Source: Planctomycetia bacterium
GTDB lineage: Bacteria; Planctomycetota; Planctomycetia; Pirellulales; UBA1268
Direction: 5' to 3'
Assembly (NCBI GenBank): GCA_026401035.1
Contig: JAPLNR010000054.1
Coordinates: 81,351 to 145,350 of the forward strand
Length of the DNA: 64,000 nt
Shown: piece by piece, positions 9,177-19,400 of the stretch
Layout of the letters: each line of letters starts with the position of its first letter
Position numbering within the stretch: position 1 is the stretch's first letter
Program-made: the position numbers and the translations under genes
The notes under the pieces: model-generated
Told to the model about the DNA's origin: nothing
What the model saw: the letters and a program-made list of their open reading frames with translations, nothing else
Databases searched by the model: none

Positions 9177-9614
9177 TCACTTGGCGATGAGCGGGTTTCG
9201 GGTCTTCAATTCGGGAAAGAGGGAGAAATCGCGGTCCGCGGTCCAGAGCTCGGCGACACCATGGTTCAGGCAGATAGCCGCGATCCGTGCATCATGAACC
9301 TTCCCGCCCACGATTTTGGCCTGCACGCACAAGCGTTCGAGCTTGTCGAGATAGCCGGGACCCTCGTGGAGCAGATGCAAGCCTGGCGAGCCCTGCCAGG
9401 CCTTGAGCGATTCGAAGGCAGTCGCCTGCGGGGTGGGTGGGGCGTAGATGCGCGGATGGGTGACGATGGCAAGAAACTCGTGCAGGGAACTCCAGGCGAT
9501 GGCCCAGGAGTTTCCGCTGTTGGCGAGATCGACGAGACACGAATTGGCTGCGGCATGCCACTCGCTGTCTTCGCGGTGGGCGTAGACAAGCAGATTGGTG
9601 TCAATCGCGATCAT
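9177..9614 (-). CDS. vapC: VapC-type PIN-domain ribonuclease toxin
   Basis: A 145-residue PIN domain protein, normally a Mg-dependent endoribonuclease that cuts tRNA or rRNA when free of its antitoxin. All expected acidic residues are visible: Asp5 in IAIDTNLLVYA, Glu46 in LHEFL, Asp108 in VHDARIAAI and Asp127/Asp129 in WTADRDF. Its ATG overlaps the stop codon of the antitoxin gene (ATGA at 9611-9614), so translation is coupled. The toxin looks intact. The RNA target cannot be inferred from sequence. Confidence 0.92.
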   Translation of the reverse strand: MIAIDTNLLVYAHREDSEWHAAANSCLVDLANSGNSWAIAWSSLHEFLAIVTHPRIYAPPTPQATAFESLKAWQGSPGLHLLHEGPGYLDKLERLCVQAKIVGGKVHDARIAAICLNHGVAELWTADRDFSLFPELKTRNPLIAK

Positions 9615-9856
9615 GACTCCGCGGTTCCATAGATGGCGTCGCGGATTGCGTCCCAGCCTTTGCCGCGGAATTCAGGCTGCAGCCCTCTTCCCCGGAAAGT
9701 CACGGGCTTGATCGGCTTTTGCTTCGACGACCCCTTGCGGCCGAGCACCTCACGCAGGCCCTCTTCAATGAGGCTGCGCAACGTGGTCTGGGAAGCCTCG
9801 GCCTCCCGTTTCGCACGGAGGAGAAGGTCATCGGCAATATCTACGGTTGTCTTCAT
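9611..9856 (-). CDS. vapB: VapB-type antitoxin
   Basis: An 81-residue antitoxin of the VapB/DUF2191 group. The N-terminal MKTTVDIADDLLLRAKREA forms the ribbon-helix-helix-like DNA-binding part. The C-terminal half (FRGRGLQPEFRGKGWDAIRD) is the segment that usually wraps the PIN toxin. I choose the ATG at 9856: it gives the family N-terminus, and a promoter read at 9864-9892 would start transcription at or next to this codon, so no Shine-Dalgarno is expected and none is seen. Longer starts at 9868 and 9892 are possible but would put the promoter inside the gene. Confidence 0.88.
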   Translation of the reverse strand: MKTTVDIADDLLLRAKREAEASQTTLRSLIEEGLREVLGRKGSSKQKPIKPVTFRGRGLQPEFRGKGWDAIRDAIYGTAES

Positions 9857-9892
9857 ATGGGTAACCATATTGACCGGCTCTCGCCCGGTCAA
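9855..9892 (-). promoter_or_regulatory. vapBC promoter with two palindromic operators
   Basis: On the minus strand TTGACC (9892-9887) and TATGGT (9869-9864) are exactly 17 bases apart, a good housekeeping promoter. Two perfect inverted repeats overlay it: TTGACCGG/CCGGTCAA at 9870-9892 with a 7-base spacer, and ATATGG/CCATAT at 9855-9870 with a 4-base spacer. The predicted start of transcription (9857-9856) coincides with the vapB ATG, so the message may be leaderless. Binding of the VapBC complex here would give the usual autorepression; that part is inference. Confidence 0.65.
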
Positions 9893-9953
9893 GCGGACCC
9901 CGCCCCGCTGTTCGCGCCCCGGCTCTTCCGGACTGGACAGTCAGGGACAGCAT

Positions 9954-12900
9954 TCAGGGCTTTGCCGAGGAGGTCTGAGCGGTCCGGTAGAGCTCGGCCA
10001 GTTGGGATGGCGTTACGAACACCATGTCGGCGTCCCGCTCGGCGTAGATTTTCGCGAGGTCGTCCATCGAGAACGTCCAGCAATGGATGAAGCCGTTGAC
10101 GAAGGCGGGCCGCTGGTCGCCCACCTGCTCACGAATCTCCCGCAGGAAGCCCTCCTTGCCATAGCGCCAGCTCGTCACCGATCGGAACACGGGCATGCCG
10201 TCGGGCAGCGAGTAGGTGAGGTTTTCGATTCCCGATCGGCCGGAGTAGCGGCCCATGTCGGCGAAGATGCTGTGGCAGAAGGGCAGTGCCGTGGCAAAGC
10301 GGGCGACGTTTTCATCGCTGCCGCCGACGGTGCGGACCGATCGCAGGCCGAGCGGCTCCATCAGACGGCGGGTCCAGGCGAGATAGTTCGACCAGACGGT
10401 CTCACGATCGGCATACGCCTCCGCGAAGTGATCGGGCTGCATGTAGCCGGCGCCCGACACGTCGGCAAAGAACTCGGTCGTGGGCGTGGCCTGCTCGAAA
10501 TACCACTGGGCCACCGCCGGCTGGAATTCGCGGATCGCCGGCCCGATGCCGAAGGCGAGTGGAAACGTGCCAAACGCGGGGTGCTCGAAATACTTGCGGA
10601 AGAACCCAGGCCAGAGGATCTGGTTGTCGCCGTCGGAGAGGTTGAGCGCGATGTAGATCTTGTCGCGCTCGAGCGCCGGGGCTGGCGAGGCGGGTGGCGG
10701 CGTGAGCTTGTCGATCCGGATGCTGCTTGAGAATGAGTGATTGCCCTGATGGTTGGTGGGGACGAGCGACTTGCCAAATCGGCTGAGCAGCTCGACGCCC
10801 GGCGGCTCGCCCATCCCCTCGCCGTCGCCCATGCCCGGAAACCCGACCGAGATTCCATCCGCCGGCATTTCGGCGAGGATGCGGGCCATGAGATCGCGTT
10901 CCGCGAGGCGATCGACGCCGGCGTGACATTCCTCGCGGGGGCCGGCCACCCAAAACATGAGGCCCCGCCACTGGTAGGCGTAGTCGAACGTTCCATACAG
11001 CAACAGCCCCGGAAAGCGGAAGTCGCAGAGGTGGGGATTGAGCCGGTCCTTGTAGGTGGCCCGCAGCCACTCGAGGCCCTCGGCGTAGGTCGTGAATCGG
11101 CCGCGGAGATCGATCACTACGGGGAGCCCGAGCCGCTCGGCCAGTTGTGGCGACGCGACGAGCAGGTCTTCGCAGGCCGCGACGTTCACAGCGAGCAGGT
11201 CGCCCCGGTAGAGCGCCGGGTCGGGAACGACCACGCCCTTGATACTGTCGCGATGGGCGGCGACGAGCGTCTTCCAGTCGGCCACGGTCTCGAAGGCGTC
11301 GACGTGCCCCTTCGCCACGCACCAGTCCATCCAGAACTGATCTTGGGCGGCGTTTTGGATCAGGAAGAGCCGGGGCTGCTTCCGGGCGAGCAGTCCTTGC
11401 AGGCAGGTCAGCGCGATCCGCTCGTCCGCGGATAGGCCGTGCAGCGACACAGCCTGAATCGTGCGGGCCGGCGGCAGCGACTTTGGCACGAACGTGTCGC
11501 CCCAGGATCGCGGCCCCAGAACTGCCTTCACGGGCGCCGTGCTCGTGTCTTCGGGCTTGGGCATCGCGTCGAGCGTCGCGAGTCGCTCCGCCACGTCGGC
11601 GGCGCCGAGCAACTGCCGTTCCTTCAGGCTCCAGAGTGCGCCCCGCACGAGCAACTGTTCCCCGGCATAGCGTTCGGCCGCGTTCAGATTCCAGACGGTC
11701 TGTCCGAGCCAGACATCGCAGGCCTGCGGACAGAACTGACAGCGGTGACGGATTGCGGCGGCAATCGGAAGCTCGGGGGCATCGGCAGAACGGATCGTCA
11801 CGAGCGGGATCACCTCGTCGCCGTCAGGAAACGTCTTGGGCTCGAGGCGACGTTGGTGGGCGTGTGTGCCTGCGAGCATCGCCGTCGTGAAGCCCAGTGG
11901 ATTCGCCGGCACCATGCGTTCGGCCTTCGCATCGGCCGGGAGCGGGCCGAGCAGTCCGCCCGTGGCAAGACCGGCGTCGTTGTGTGCCCAGAGGTCTTTG
12001 ATGTGCCGCGTGGTCCACTCGCCCGCGGGGCCGCCGGGCTGGCGGCTGGCAGCCTGATGGAACGGAACGCCGAACGTGATCAGGCTGCCGCCCGCGCGGC
12101 GGTAGCGATGGAGGTTTTCGAGGGCCTCCTCGGGAAATGCGTCGCCGGACGGCATGACGAGTAGCGGGAGCCGCGCGGCGTTGAGTTTCTTGGGATCGGC
12201 GAGATCGGCCACGGTGAGCTGCTCGACGGGCAGGAAGGCCTCGAGGGCGCGGACGCAGATGGGACCGGGCAGGCAGTCGTTCTTGCCGACGCCGGCAAAG
12301 TCGCGATCGACGAACACGCCGACGCGGGCCCGCGGCGACATGCCGGTCCAGCGGGGCGGAATCGTGCCGCGTTCCCATTCGGCCAGCGCGGCGTTCAGCC
12401 GCGCGACATCAGCGGCCCGGTCCGCCGCGAGAGTTTTTGATTCGGCAACGTCGCTGGCGAGGTCATAGAGTTCGTCCGGCTGGCCGTGTGCCTTGAGCAG
12501 TTTGAGATTTCCCTGCCGCACGGCCTTCCAGCCGGCGAACCGCCAGAAGAGTGCTTCATGCGGCTGTTCGGTGGCGTGTTCGCCAACTCGATCGCCGGCA
12601 AGAAATGGCAGGAGGCTCACGCCGTCGGTGTCGCCGGGCGCGGCAAGGCCGGCGGCCGCGAGCGCGGTCGGCACGACGTCGAGCGACGAGACTGGCTTGT
12701 CGTAGGCCGTGCCAGCGGCGACATGGCCGGGCCATTCCACGAGATACGGCACCCGGATGCCGCCCTCGTAGCATTCCCCCTTCAAGCCCCGCAGTGGCGT
12801 GTTGAGCGAGTAGTTCTCGCAGCCCGCCTCGACGAGCGTCTTGTTGCCGCCGGGGCTGCCGCCATTGTCCGAGAGGAAGACGATGATCGTGTCGTCGGCG

Positions 12901-13802
12901 AGGCCATGCGTCCGGAGCCGCTCCCGAATTGTTCCGATACCTTCATCCATCGCCGCGACCATTGCGGCGATCGTGCGGCGGATCGGGTTTTCGATGTGGG
13001 AGAGTTTTTCCTCCCAGCGGGCACAGGGCGTGATCGGCGTGTGAGGGGCGCTGTAGGCGAGGTAGAGCAGGAACGGCTCGGCCCTGTGGGTGTCGATGAA
13101 GGCGAGCGCCTCGCGGGTGAAGGCGTCGGTGAGATACTCGCGCTCGGGTACCGTCTCACGCCCCCGCATCACGGGCGAGCGGCCGTTTTCCTTGAAGGGC
13201 ACCTTCTGATGGGGCGGTGAGCTCTTTAAGTAGAAGTTCCTCGCATCGTCGTCGGGAAGGTAGGCCCGGCCGCCATCGAGGAACCCGAAGAACTCGTCGA
13301 ACCCTTGCGAGAGCGGGTGGTAGCGGTCGTGAACGCCGAGGTGCCACTTGCCGACGGCCGCCGTGCGGTAGCCCGCGGCTTTGAGCCGCTCCGCGAGCGT
13401 CTGCTCGTCGAGCGGCAGGCCCATCAATTCCGCATGCTCCAGTTCGAAACTCTGCGCAATATTGTTTTCGTGGCCGAACCGCTGCTGATAGCGGCCGGTG
13501 AGCAGCCCGGCCCGCGTGGGGCTGCAGACGGGGCAGGTGACGTAGCCGTCCGTGCACCGGGCGCCGGCCTTCGCCATCGCATCGAGGTGTGGCGACGGAG
13601 CGTCTTTACCGCCGTAGCAGCCGAGTTCACCGTAGCCGAGGTCGTCGGCCACGATCACGATCACATTGGGGGGCCGGGGAGCGGCGGCCTCTGCCCCGAG
13701 GGCATGCGGCGAGCCTGCCGCGAGCGTGCCCGTGAGCAGGGCGAGTGCGGCAGGCAGCACTGCGCGGAGCCGGGCCAGCACGCGAACCGGGAGGGCAGGC
13801 AT
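9954..13802 (-). CDS. Three-part exported sulfatase / GxGYxYP glycosidase-like fusion
   Basis: A 1282-residue exported protein with signal peptide 1-37. Residues 44-500 are a type I sulfatase: metal Asp53-Asp54 in IVADDLGYG, and the formylglycine signature CSPTR with Cys93 followed by AGLLTGRY. Residues about 510-690 resemble a ThuA/glutamine-amidotransferase-like flavodoxin fold (RVGVFVDRDFAGVGKND, then LPLLVMPSGDAFP). From about 770 to the end lies a GxGYxYP-type putative glycoside hydrolase: GLSADERIALTCLQGLLARK, then NLSDGDNQILWP, and the motif DVSGAGYMQP with Gly1117 to Pro1123. Single sulfatases are usually about 450-550 residues. The start has TGAGG upstream. It probably desulfates and cleaves a sulfated glycan in the periplasm or outside the cell. 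Confidence 0.85.
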   Translation of the reverse strand: MPALPVRVLARLRAVLPAALALLTGTLAAGSPHALGAEAAAPRPPNVIVIVADDLGYGELGCYGGKDAPSPHLDAMAKAGARCTDGYVTCPVCSPTRAGLLTGRYQQRFGHENNIAQSFELEHAELMGLPLDEQTLAERLKAAGYRTAAVGKWHLGVHDRYHPLSQGFDEFFGFLDGGRAYLPDDDARNFYLKSSPPHQKVPFKENGRSPVMRGRETVPEREYLTDAFTREALAFIDTHRAEPFLLYLAYSAPHTPITPCARWEEKLSHIENPIRRTIAAMVAAMDEGIGTIRERLRTHGLADDTIIVFLSDNGGSPGGNKTLVEAGCENYSLNTPLRGLKGECYEGGIRVPYLVEWPGHVAAGTAYDKPVSSLDVVPTALAAAGLAAPGDTDGVSLLPFLAGDRVGEHATEQPHEALFWRFAGWKAVRQGNLKLLKAHGQPDELYDLASDVAESKTLAADRAADVARLNAALAEWERGTIPPRWTGMSPRARVGVFVDRDFAGVGKNDCLPGPICVRALEAFLPVEQLTVADLADPKKLNAARLPLLVMPSGDAFPEEALENLHRYRRAGGSLITFGVPFHQAASRQPGGPAGEWTTRHIKDLWAHNDAGLATGGLLGPLPADAKAERMVPANPLGFTTAMLAGTHAHQRRLEPKTFPDGDEVIPLVTIRSADAPELPIAAAIRHRCQFCPQACDVWLGQTVWNLNAAERYAGEQLLVRGALWSLKERQLLGAADVAERLATLDAMPKPEDTSTAPVKAVLGPRSWGDTFVPKSLPPARTIQAVSLHGLSADERIALTCLQGLLARKQPRLFLIQNAAQDQFWMDWCVAKGHVDAFETVADWKTLVAAHRDSIKGVVVPDPALYRGDLLAVNVAACEDLLVASPQLAERLGLPVVIDLRGRFTTYAEGLEWLRATYKDRLNPHLCDFRFPGLLLYGTFDYAYQWRGLMFWVAGPREECHAGVDRLAERDLMARILAEMPADGISVGFPGMGDGEGMGEPPGVELLSRFGKSLVPTNHQGNHSFSSSIRIDKLTPPPASPAPALERDKIYIALNLSDGDNQILWPGFFRKYFEHPAFGTFPLAFGIGPAIREFQPAVAQWYFEQATPTTEFFADVSGAGYMQPDHFAEAYADRETVWSNYLAWTRRLMEPLGLRSVRTVGGSDENVARFATALPFCHSIFADMGRYSGRSGIENLTYSLPDGMPVFRSVTSWRYGKEGFLREIREQVGDQRPAFVNGFIHCWTFSMDDLAKIYAERDADMVFVTPSQLAELYRTAQTSSAKP

Positions 13803-13919
13803 TGAAAAACCTCAGGTGTGCGGAAAGCAGTGGTAGCCGCTGCCTTCCACCCTCTAGCGTGTCCTGCCTTGCCCGCGTGAACCATAGCCACTTTTGGCGA
13901 CGGCCTGGCCGGGCCGTTC

Positions 13920-14597
13920 TCACCCGCGGCGGTTGTAGAGGGCGACGGCCTGGCCGCGAGACCGCACGTGGAGTTTTTCGTAGATATGCCGCACGTGGGC
14001 ATGGATCGTGTGGTAGCTCACGCCCACCTTCGCGGCGATCTCCTTGTAGAGATAGCCTTGCGCGAGCAGGGCGAGCACCTCGGCCTCGCGTTCGGAGAGG
14101 TGTTCCATGCCGGACCGGGCCGGGCCGGCCGGTTTCTTGAAGGCCTGCACCACGCGGCGGGCGATATTACTCGTCATCGGCGCACCGCCGGCATGCACGT
14201 CGCGGACCGCGGCCAATAGTTCCGCCGCCCGCACCGGCTTCACGAGGTAGCCGTGGGCGCCCGCGGAGAGGGAATCGAAGATGGCGTCGTTGTGGTCGTA
14301 GACCGTGAGCATCATGATCTGCGTTTCCGGCGATCCTTCCGCCAAGTGCCGCACACACTCCACGCCGCTCATGCCCGGTAGGTTAATGTCGAGAATCGCG
14401 ACCTTCGGGGCGAGTTTCGGCAGTGCACGGATCGCCTCCTCGGCGGAGCCGTACGCGGCCACGCACCGCACGTCGCTGGCGGCCTTCAGGATCTGCTGCA
14501 GCGACGAGCGAACGGCCGCATCATCCTCCACGATCGCGACGGTGATCAGCCCGCCGGGCCGTATTGTCTCGGGAGATTCAACGGCTGCCTTGCTCAT
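13920..14597 (-). CDS. NarL/FixJ-type response regulator
   Basis: A 225-residue two-domain regulator. The receiver has the acidic pocket Glu24-Asp26 (AIVEDDAAVR), phosphoacceptor Asp70 (VAILDINLPGMSG), Thr98 and Lys120 (GYLVKPV), all intact. The C-terminal LuxR helix-turn-helix spans about 165-215 (LSEREAEVLALLAQG, then VSYHTIHAHVRHIYEKL). The start at 14597 is set by the ATGA overlap with the histidine kinase stop, so the pair is translationally coupled. It lies 118 bases from the start of the giant sulfatase gene downstream on the same strand, making that gene a natural target. Confidence 0.92.
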   Translation of the reverse strand: MSKAAVESPETIRPGGLITVAIVEDDAAVRSSLQQILKAASDVRCVAAYGSAEEAIRALPKLAPKVAILDINLPGMSGVECVRHLAEGSPETQIMMLTVYDHNDAIFDSLSAGAHGYLVKPVRAAELLAAVRDVHAGGAPMTSNIARRVVQAFKKPAGPARSGMEHLSEREAEVLALLAQGYLYKEIAAKVGVSYHTIHAHVRHIYEKLHVRSRGQAVALYNRRG

Positions 14598-16318
14598 GTG
14601 CCACGGCCCTGTGGTTGCCCGGGCTTCAGCGGCACGCAAAACCGCACGATCGTGCCACGGCCACCGGCTCCGGCCGCGATCGTGTAGATTCCGCCGAGGG
14701 CCGCGATCCTCGCCCGCATATTGCCCAGTCCATCATGCCCCGGGGGCAGGCGGCCCGCCAGAGCGTCTGCCGGGATTCCGCAGCCGTCGTCTTCGACCTC
14801 GATCGTGAGTGAGCCGTCCGCGGACTGCATGCGGATCCAGACCTCGGTCGCCCGGGCATGCTGCACGACGTTGTGCAGAGCCTCCTTGATCGTGAGGAAG
14901 ATGCCGCGCCGCTCGATCGATGAGAGTTGGCCCGTCGGCATTTCGTCGGGTATCTGGAGCCGACAGCCGATGCCTGCCGACCGCAGGTATTCCTGCGACT
15001 CCTTGGAGAGAAACGTGGCCAGGCTTTCGACCGAGTCTTGGCCCGGGCTGATCGCCCACACGGCGGCGTCGAGTTGCCTCGCGAGATGGTGGGCCGTGGA
15101 GAAGATCGTGTCGAGCTGCGACCGGGCCGCCTCCCGGTCGGCAAGCCCGTCGCGGGCGAGTTCGCTCGCCAGCGCGATCTGCGTGAGGCTTCCGCCGAGT
15201 TCGTCATGCAGATCCTGGGCGATCCGCGTGCGTTCGGTGCTGACGGCGTGGGCCTTCTCGAGACGTGCCAGCTCAAGTTGGAGCCGATTCCATTCGAAAT
15301 ACCGCCACGTGCCGAAAAAGGCGCCGCCGGCCGCCAGCCCGCATGCCGCCCAGAACCAGGGCCGATTCCAGAGCGGCTCGGGGAGGACGATCTCCGTGAC
15401 CTTCTCGACGCCGGTGGGCACGCCCTCGGTAGTGGCGGCAGCAAGTCGGAAGCGGTAGGTGCCCGGCTTCAGGTGGCGATAGCGCTCCGTGCCGCCCGAA
15501 TTCGCGCCGATCGAGAACACTTCCCCCCATTCTAGTTCGAGCGTATCGCCCGGCGTCACCGCCATCTGCGCTCTGCTGAGCAGCCGCCATCCGGAGAAAC
15601 CTTCCGGATCCGCATCGATGAATTGAAGCGCCGGCTGCCCATTGAAATCACCGATCACGGCGGAGTCGGAATTACTGCCGAATTTTTCCCACGGAAGGCC
15701 TGTCGCCGCCACGGAAAACGTGGTGACCAAGGGGGCGACGTCGGACGTCTTTCCAAGTGTCGTCACGGTGACTCCATCGATCGCGAGCACCCCTACCGTC
15801 GTGAACACGCCGCCCGACCAGATCGCGATGCCCATCTTCGCGCTATCGGGAGGCACCGTCACCCGGCTGGTGCGGCGGGTGAACTGCGACGCCGCCAGCG
15901 TACCGCGCCACCCCGCACTCTTCCCCTTCATAAAGAATTCGAACATGCCCGTCTGCGCACTTTTAGCACTAAAAAAGATGACGCTCATCCGCATGTGGGC
16001 GGAGCCCGAATCGATGTCGCGCCAGTCCGTATCCACACCCTCCAATTTGAAGAGCAGCCTCGTGCCTGAGGGGCCGGCCGACGCCAGGTCGAAGGGTTCA
16101 AACGAGAGGGAGACGTCGGCCTCCTGCCGGGCCGGAAGGTGAATCGCCTGCCCGGCCCGCATGACAATGGGTGTGCCATCGACAGACAGGCTCGTGATCG
16201 AGGCGAACCCCGGCCCGCGAGGAGAGGAATCCTCCCCCGCGAAAGCTGTGCCAGCCGCCATCACTGCGGCAGCCAGTGCCGGAAATGATGACCAAGATCG
16301 GCGTGGCGATGCGTCCAT
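14594..16318 (-). CDS. Membrane histidine kinase, HisKA_3 (NarX-like) class
   Basis: A 574-residue sensor kinase. After a signal peptide (FPALAAAVMAAGTAFA) come two beta-rich extracytoplasmic regions, the second ending in a Y_Y_Y-like strand (RHLKPGTYRFRLAAATTEG). One membrane helix follows at about 325-345 (PWFWAACGLAAGGAFFGTW), then a coiled linker. The dimerisation helix has His371 in RIAQDLHDELGG. The HATPase domain shows the N box (EALHNVVQHA), G1 (VEDDGCGIP) and G2 (GHDGLGNMRARIAALGG). The start at 16318 is preferred because it begins the signal peptide. It is coupled to the response regulator by an ATGA overlap and could sense a glycan breakdown product. Confidence 0.88.
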   Translation of the reverse strand: MDASPRRSWSSFPALAAAVMAAGTAFAGEDSSPRGPGFASITSLSVDGTPIVMRAGQAIHLPARQEADVSLSFEPFDLASAGPSGTRLLFKLEGVDTDWRDIDSGSAHMRMSVIFFSAKSAQTGMFEFFMKGKSAGWRGTLAASQFTRRTSRVTVPPDSAKMGIAIWSGGVFTTVGVLAIDGVTVTTLGKTSDVAPLVTTFSVAATGLPWEKFGSNSDSAVIGDFNGQPALQFIDADPEGFSGWRLLSRAQMAVTPGDTLELEWGEVFSIGANSGGTERYRHLKPGTYRFRLAAATTEGVPTGVEKVTEIVLPEPLWNRPWFWAACGLAAGGAFFGTWRYFEWNRLQLELARLEKAHAVSTERTRIAQDLHDELGGSLTQIALASELARDGLADREAARSQLDTIFSTAHHLARQLDAAVWAISPGQDSVESLATFLSKESQEYLRSAGIGCRLQIPDEMPTGQLSSIERRGIFLTIKEALHNVVQHARATEVWIRMQSADGSLTIEVEDDGCGIPADALAGRLPPGHDGLGNMRARIAALGGIYTIAAGAGGRGTIVRFCVPLKPGQPQGRGT

Positions 16319-16494
16319 GACGGGAACCCTGGGTCGGCCAGACCCCCTCATTATGCCGTGCCGCAGGCAGAAAAACCGGCCTAAATCCAACTTTGTGAGT
16401 CGCCAGTTCTGGCTATTTCGGGCCTCCGAACCATGGCCTACTCTAGCCGGATGAGGGGGAAGTTCTCCCGGAACCGAAATCGGAGTCGACGATT

Positions 16495-19400
16495 ATGGTC
16501 GCTTTCGAGCATTTTCGTGCAGTCAATTCAGCCCGTTGGGCGGGAATTACCGTTGGCTTGTGGGCGTTGGCATCGGCGGCACCGGCTCTCGCGGCGACTG
16601 GCACATGGAACACCACGACCACGAACGGGTCGTGGGCCACTACAGGCAACTGGAACGGCGGTGTGCCGGGAACGGGCGACACGGCGACGTTCAGCGGCAC
16701 GAGTAACAACCAGACGATCGTCACCGGCACAATAACGCTCGGCAGCCTGCTGTTCGACACGGCCAGCGTCGGCGCGTACACGGTCGGAGGCGCTGCGGCG
16801 GGCACCGGCCAGATCACACTCGACAACAACGGGTCGATCACGGTAACGGCCAGCGCCACAAACTCTCAGACGATCAATGCGAAGATCGTGCTGGGTGCCA
16901 GCGGTACCGTCTCCAATAGCGCATCGGGCAAAACGCTCTCACTGGCTGGAGGCATTACGGGGGCCTCCACTGGCACGAGCACACTTTCGATCGCCGGGCC
17001 GGCCCAGACCACGATCAACGGAGCGATCATCGATGGCGCCGGTGGCGCTTTGGGAATCACGATTACGAGCGCCGGCAACACCCGCTTTGGTGGCGCGAAC
17101 ACGTTCACCGGGCCGCTGATAATCGCCGCCGGCGCTGGCGCGTTCAACAACGACGGCGCTTCCTCGATCCCAACCGGAGCCGCGGTGACGTTCAATGGCG
17201 GCAGTTGGGGTCTGAATAACGACATCACGGTCGGCGCGCTCAGCGGCACGAACGCGTCGTCATTTTTCTTCAGGAATCCCGCCGGAGCGAAGACAATAAC
17301 CGTTGGGTCAGGGAACGCCTCCAGCAGTTTTGCCGGGAGCATCAGCGACAACAATCCAACCAGCACCATCAATGTCGGAAAGATCGGATCCGGGACATGG
17401 TCGTTGTCGAATGCCGGTAGCACGTACGCAGGCACGACAACGATCAGTGCCGGGGCGGTTCAGGTCGCGAAGCTCTCGAACATCAACACCGCCAGTAGCA
17501 TCGGGAAAGGGTCGTCCGCTGGGGCGGCGACGGACCTCGTTCTCGCCGGCGGTGTCCTCCGGTACGCCGGTTCCGGTGATTCAACGAATCGGTTGTTCAG
17601 CACCGGCACCGCGGGCGGAGGCATCGAGGCCTCCGGAGCAGCGGCTCTGGTCTTCACGGGCACGGGCGCCATGGGGTTCAACAGCCAGTCGGGCGCCCGC
17701 ACGGTCACGCTTTCCGGCACGAGCACGGCAAACAACTCGCTCGCCATGGCGATCGGCGACAACGGGGGCGCCACGAGTCTCCTGAAGAACGGCGCGGGCC
17801 TCTGGATCCTCACGGGCGCCAACGGCTACTCGGGCTCGACGACCGTGAATGCCGGCACGCTCCAGTTCGGCAGTGATTCGACCGCGACTTCGTTTTCGAC
17901 GAGCGGCACGATCGCCCTGGCCGGCACGCTCAAGGCACATAACGGCACGCTCACGCTCACCAACAACCGGATCAATATCACGGGTGCGTCCGGCAACCTC
18001 ACGACCGGTGCCTCGGGCACGATCAGCGTGTCGGGCGTAACGTTCGCCAATCAGGCAGGCACAAACGTCGCGGTAACCGCCCCGATGGTGATTGGGGTCG
18101 GCGGGCTGACCGTTGCCGCCTCATCGACGTCGTCCGGGGCCTGGGTGAACCTGAGCGGCAATCTCTCTGGTGCGGGGGCGGTAACGCTCGATTCACAGGG
18201 CCTTAACACGTTTCAGCTGACCGGCTCCAACTCCTTCACCGGCGGAATCGTCGCCTCCAGTGGCTACTGGCATGGCGGCCAGAACAACAGCATCCCGGCC
18301 GGAGCCTCGGTCACGAACAACGGTACCTGGGGCGTCACGGGAGATGCAACTATTGGTAGCCTCACGGGGAACGGCGGTATCTTCAATACCAACAGCGTGC
18401 TCAAGACACTGACGATCGGTGCAGGAAATGCTTCGAGTAGCTACAGCGGCGGGATCGGTGGGGGGCAAAATCTGGCGGTTGTGAAAACAGCCAGCGGGAC
18501 GTTTACGCTCTCGGCTGCCTGGAGTCATGACGGCGGCACGACGATCAATGGCGGCATGCTTTCGATCGCCTCGGCCGGGGCGCTCAGCGGCACGGCGGGC
18601 ACGGTCACGATCAACGGGGGCGAACTGAAATACAACTCGGCGACGACGCTCACGCGACCGATCGCGTTCACGGCCGGCACGATCTCCGGCACGGGCACGA
18701 TCGGCGCGGCGGTGACCGCCGGCGTTGGCGCCATCCTCTCTCCCGGCAACTCGCCAGGCACGCAAAACTACACGAGTGGACTGACGCTCGGCCCCGGCGG
18801 CCAGTACACCTGGGAGATCAACAACTGGACCGGCTCCGCCGGCACCAACTACGACCAGCTCGCCGTGTCGGGTAGCGCGCTCAATATCACCGCGACGAGC
18901 GGCAGCACGTTCAAGATCGCGGTGACGAGTCTCACGGGATCGAATACCACGGGGGCAGTGGCAAACTTTGGTGGCGGGGCCAACGGGACCTCGTTCACGA
19001 TCGCCACGGGCTCGGCAGGCATTTCAAACTTCGACAAGACTAAGTTCACGGTCGATACGGCCGCGTTCACCAATAACAACTCGCTGCCGACGAGCGCCGG
19101 CTTCTGGCTCACGACCAACGCGGGCAGCACGAGCCTGATCCTCAACTACGCCCCGTCGGCGACTCGTTCGCTCGCGGCGGCCACGAGCGCCGCGCAGATC
19201 ATCGTGGGCGGTACCGCCACGATAACGGCGGGCGTGATCAACGCCGGCAATCCGGCGAACAGCCCCGATGCGTTGAGCTTCACGGGGCTCGCTGTGGGAA
19301 ATGGCGTGTCGCTCGGGGCCACCAGCGGCTCTGGGATCACGGCCGGAGGCACGAGCGCGACGTCGGGGGCGTTCACGACACTGACGGCCGGCACGTTTAG

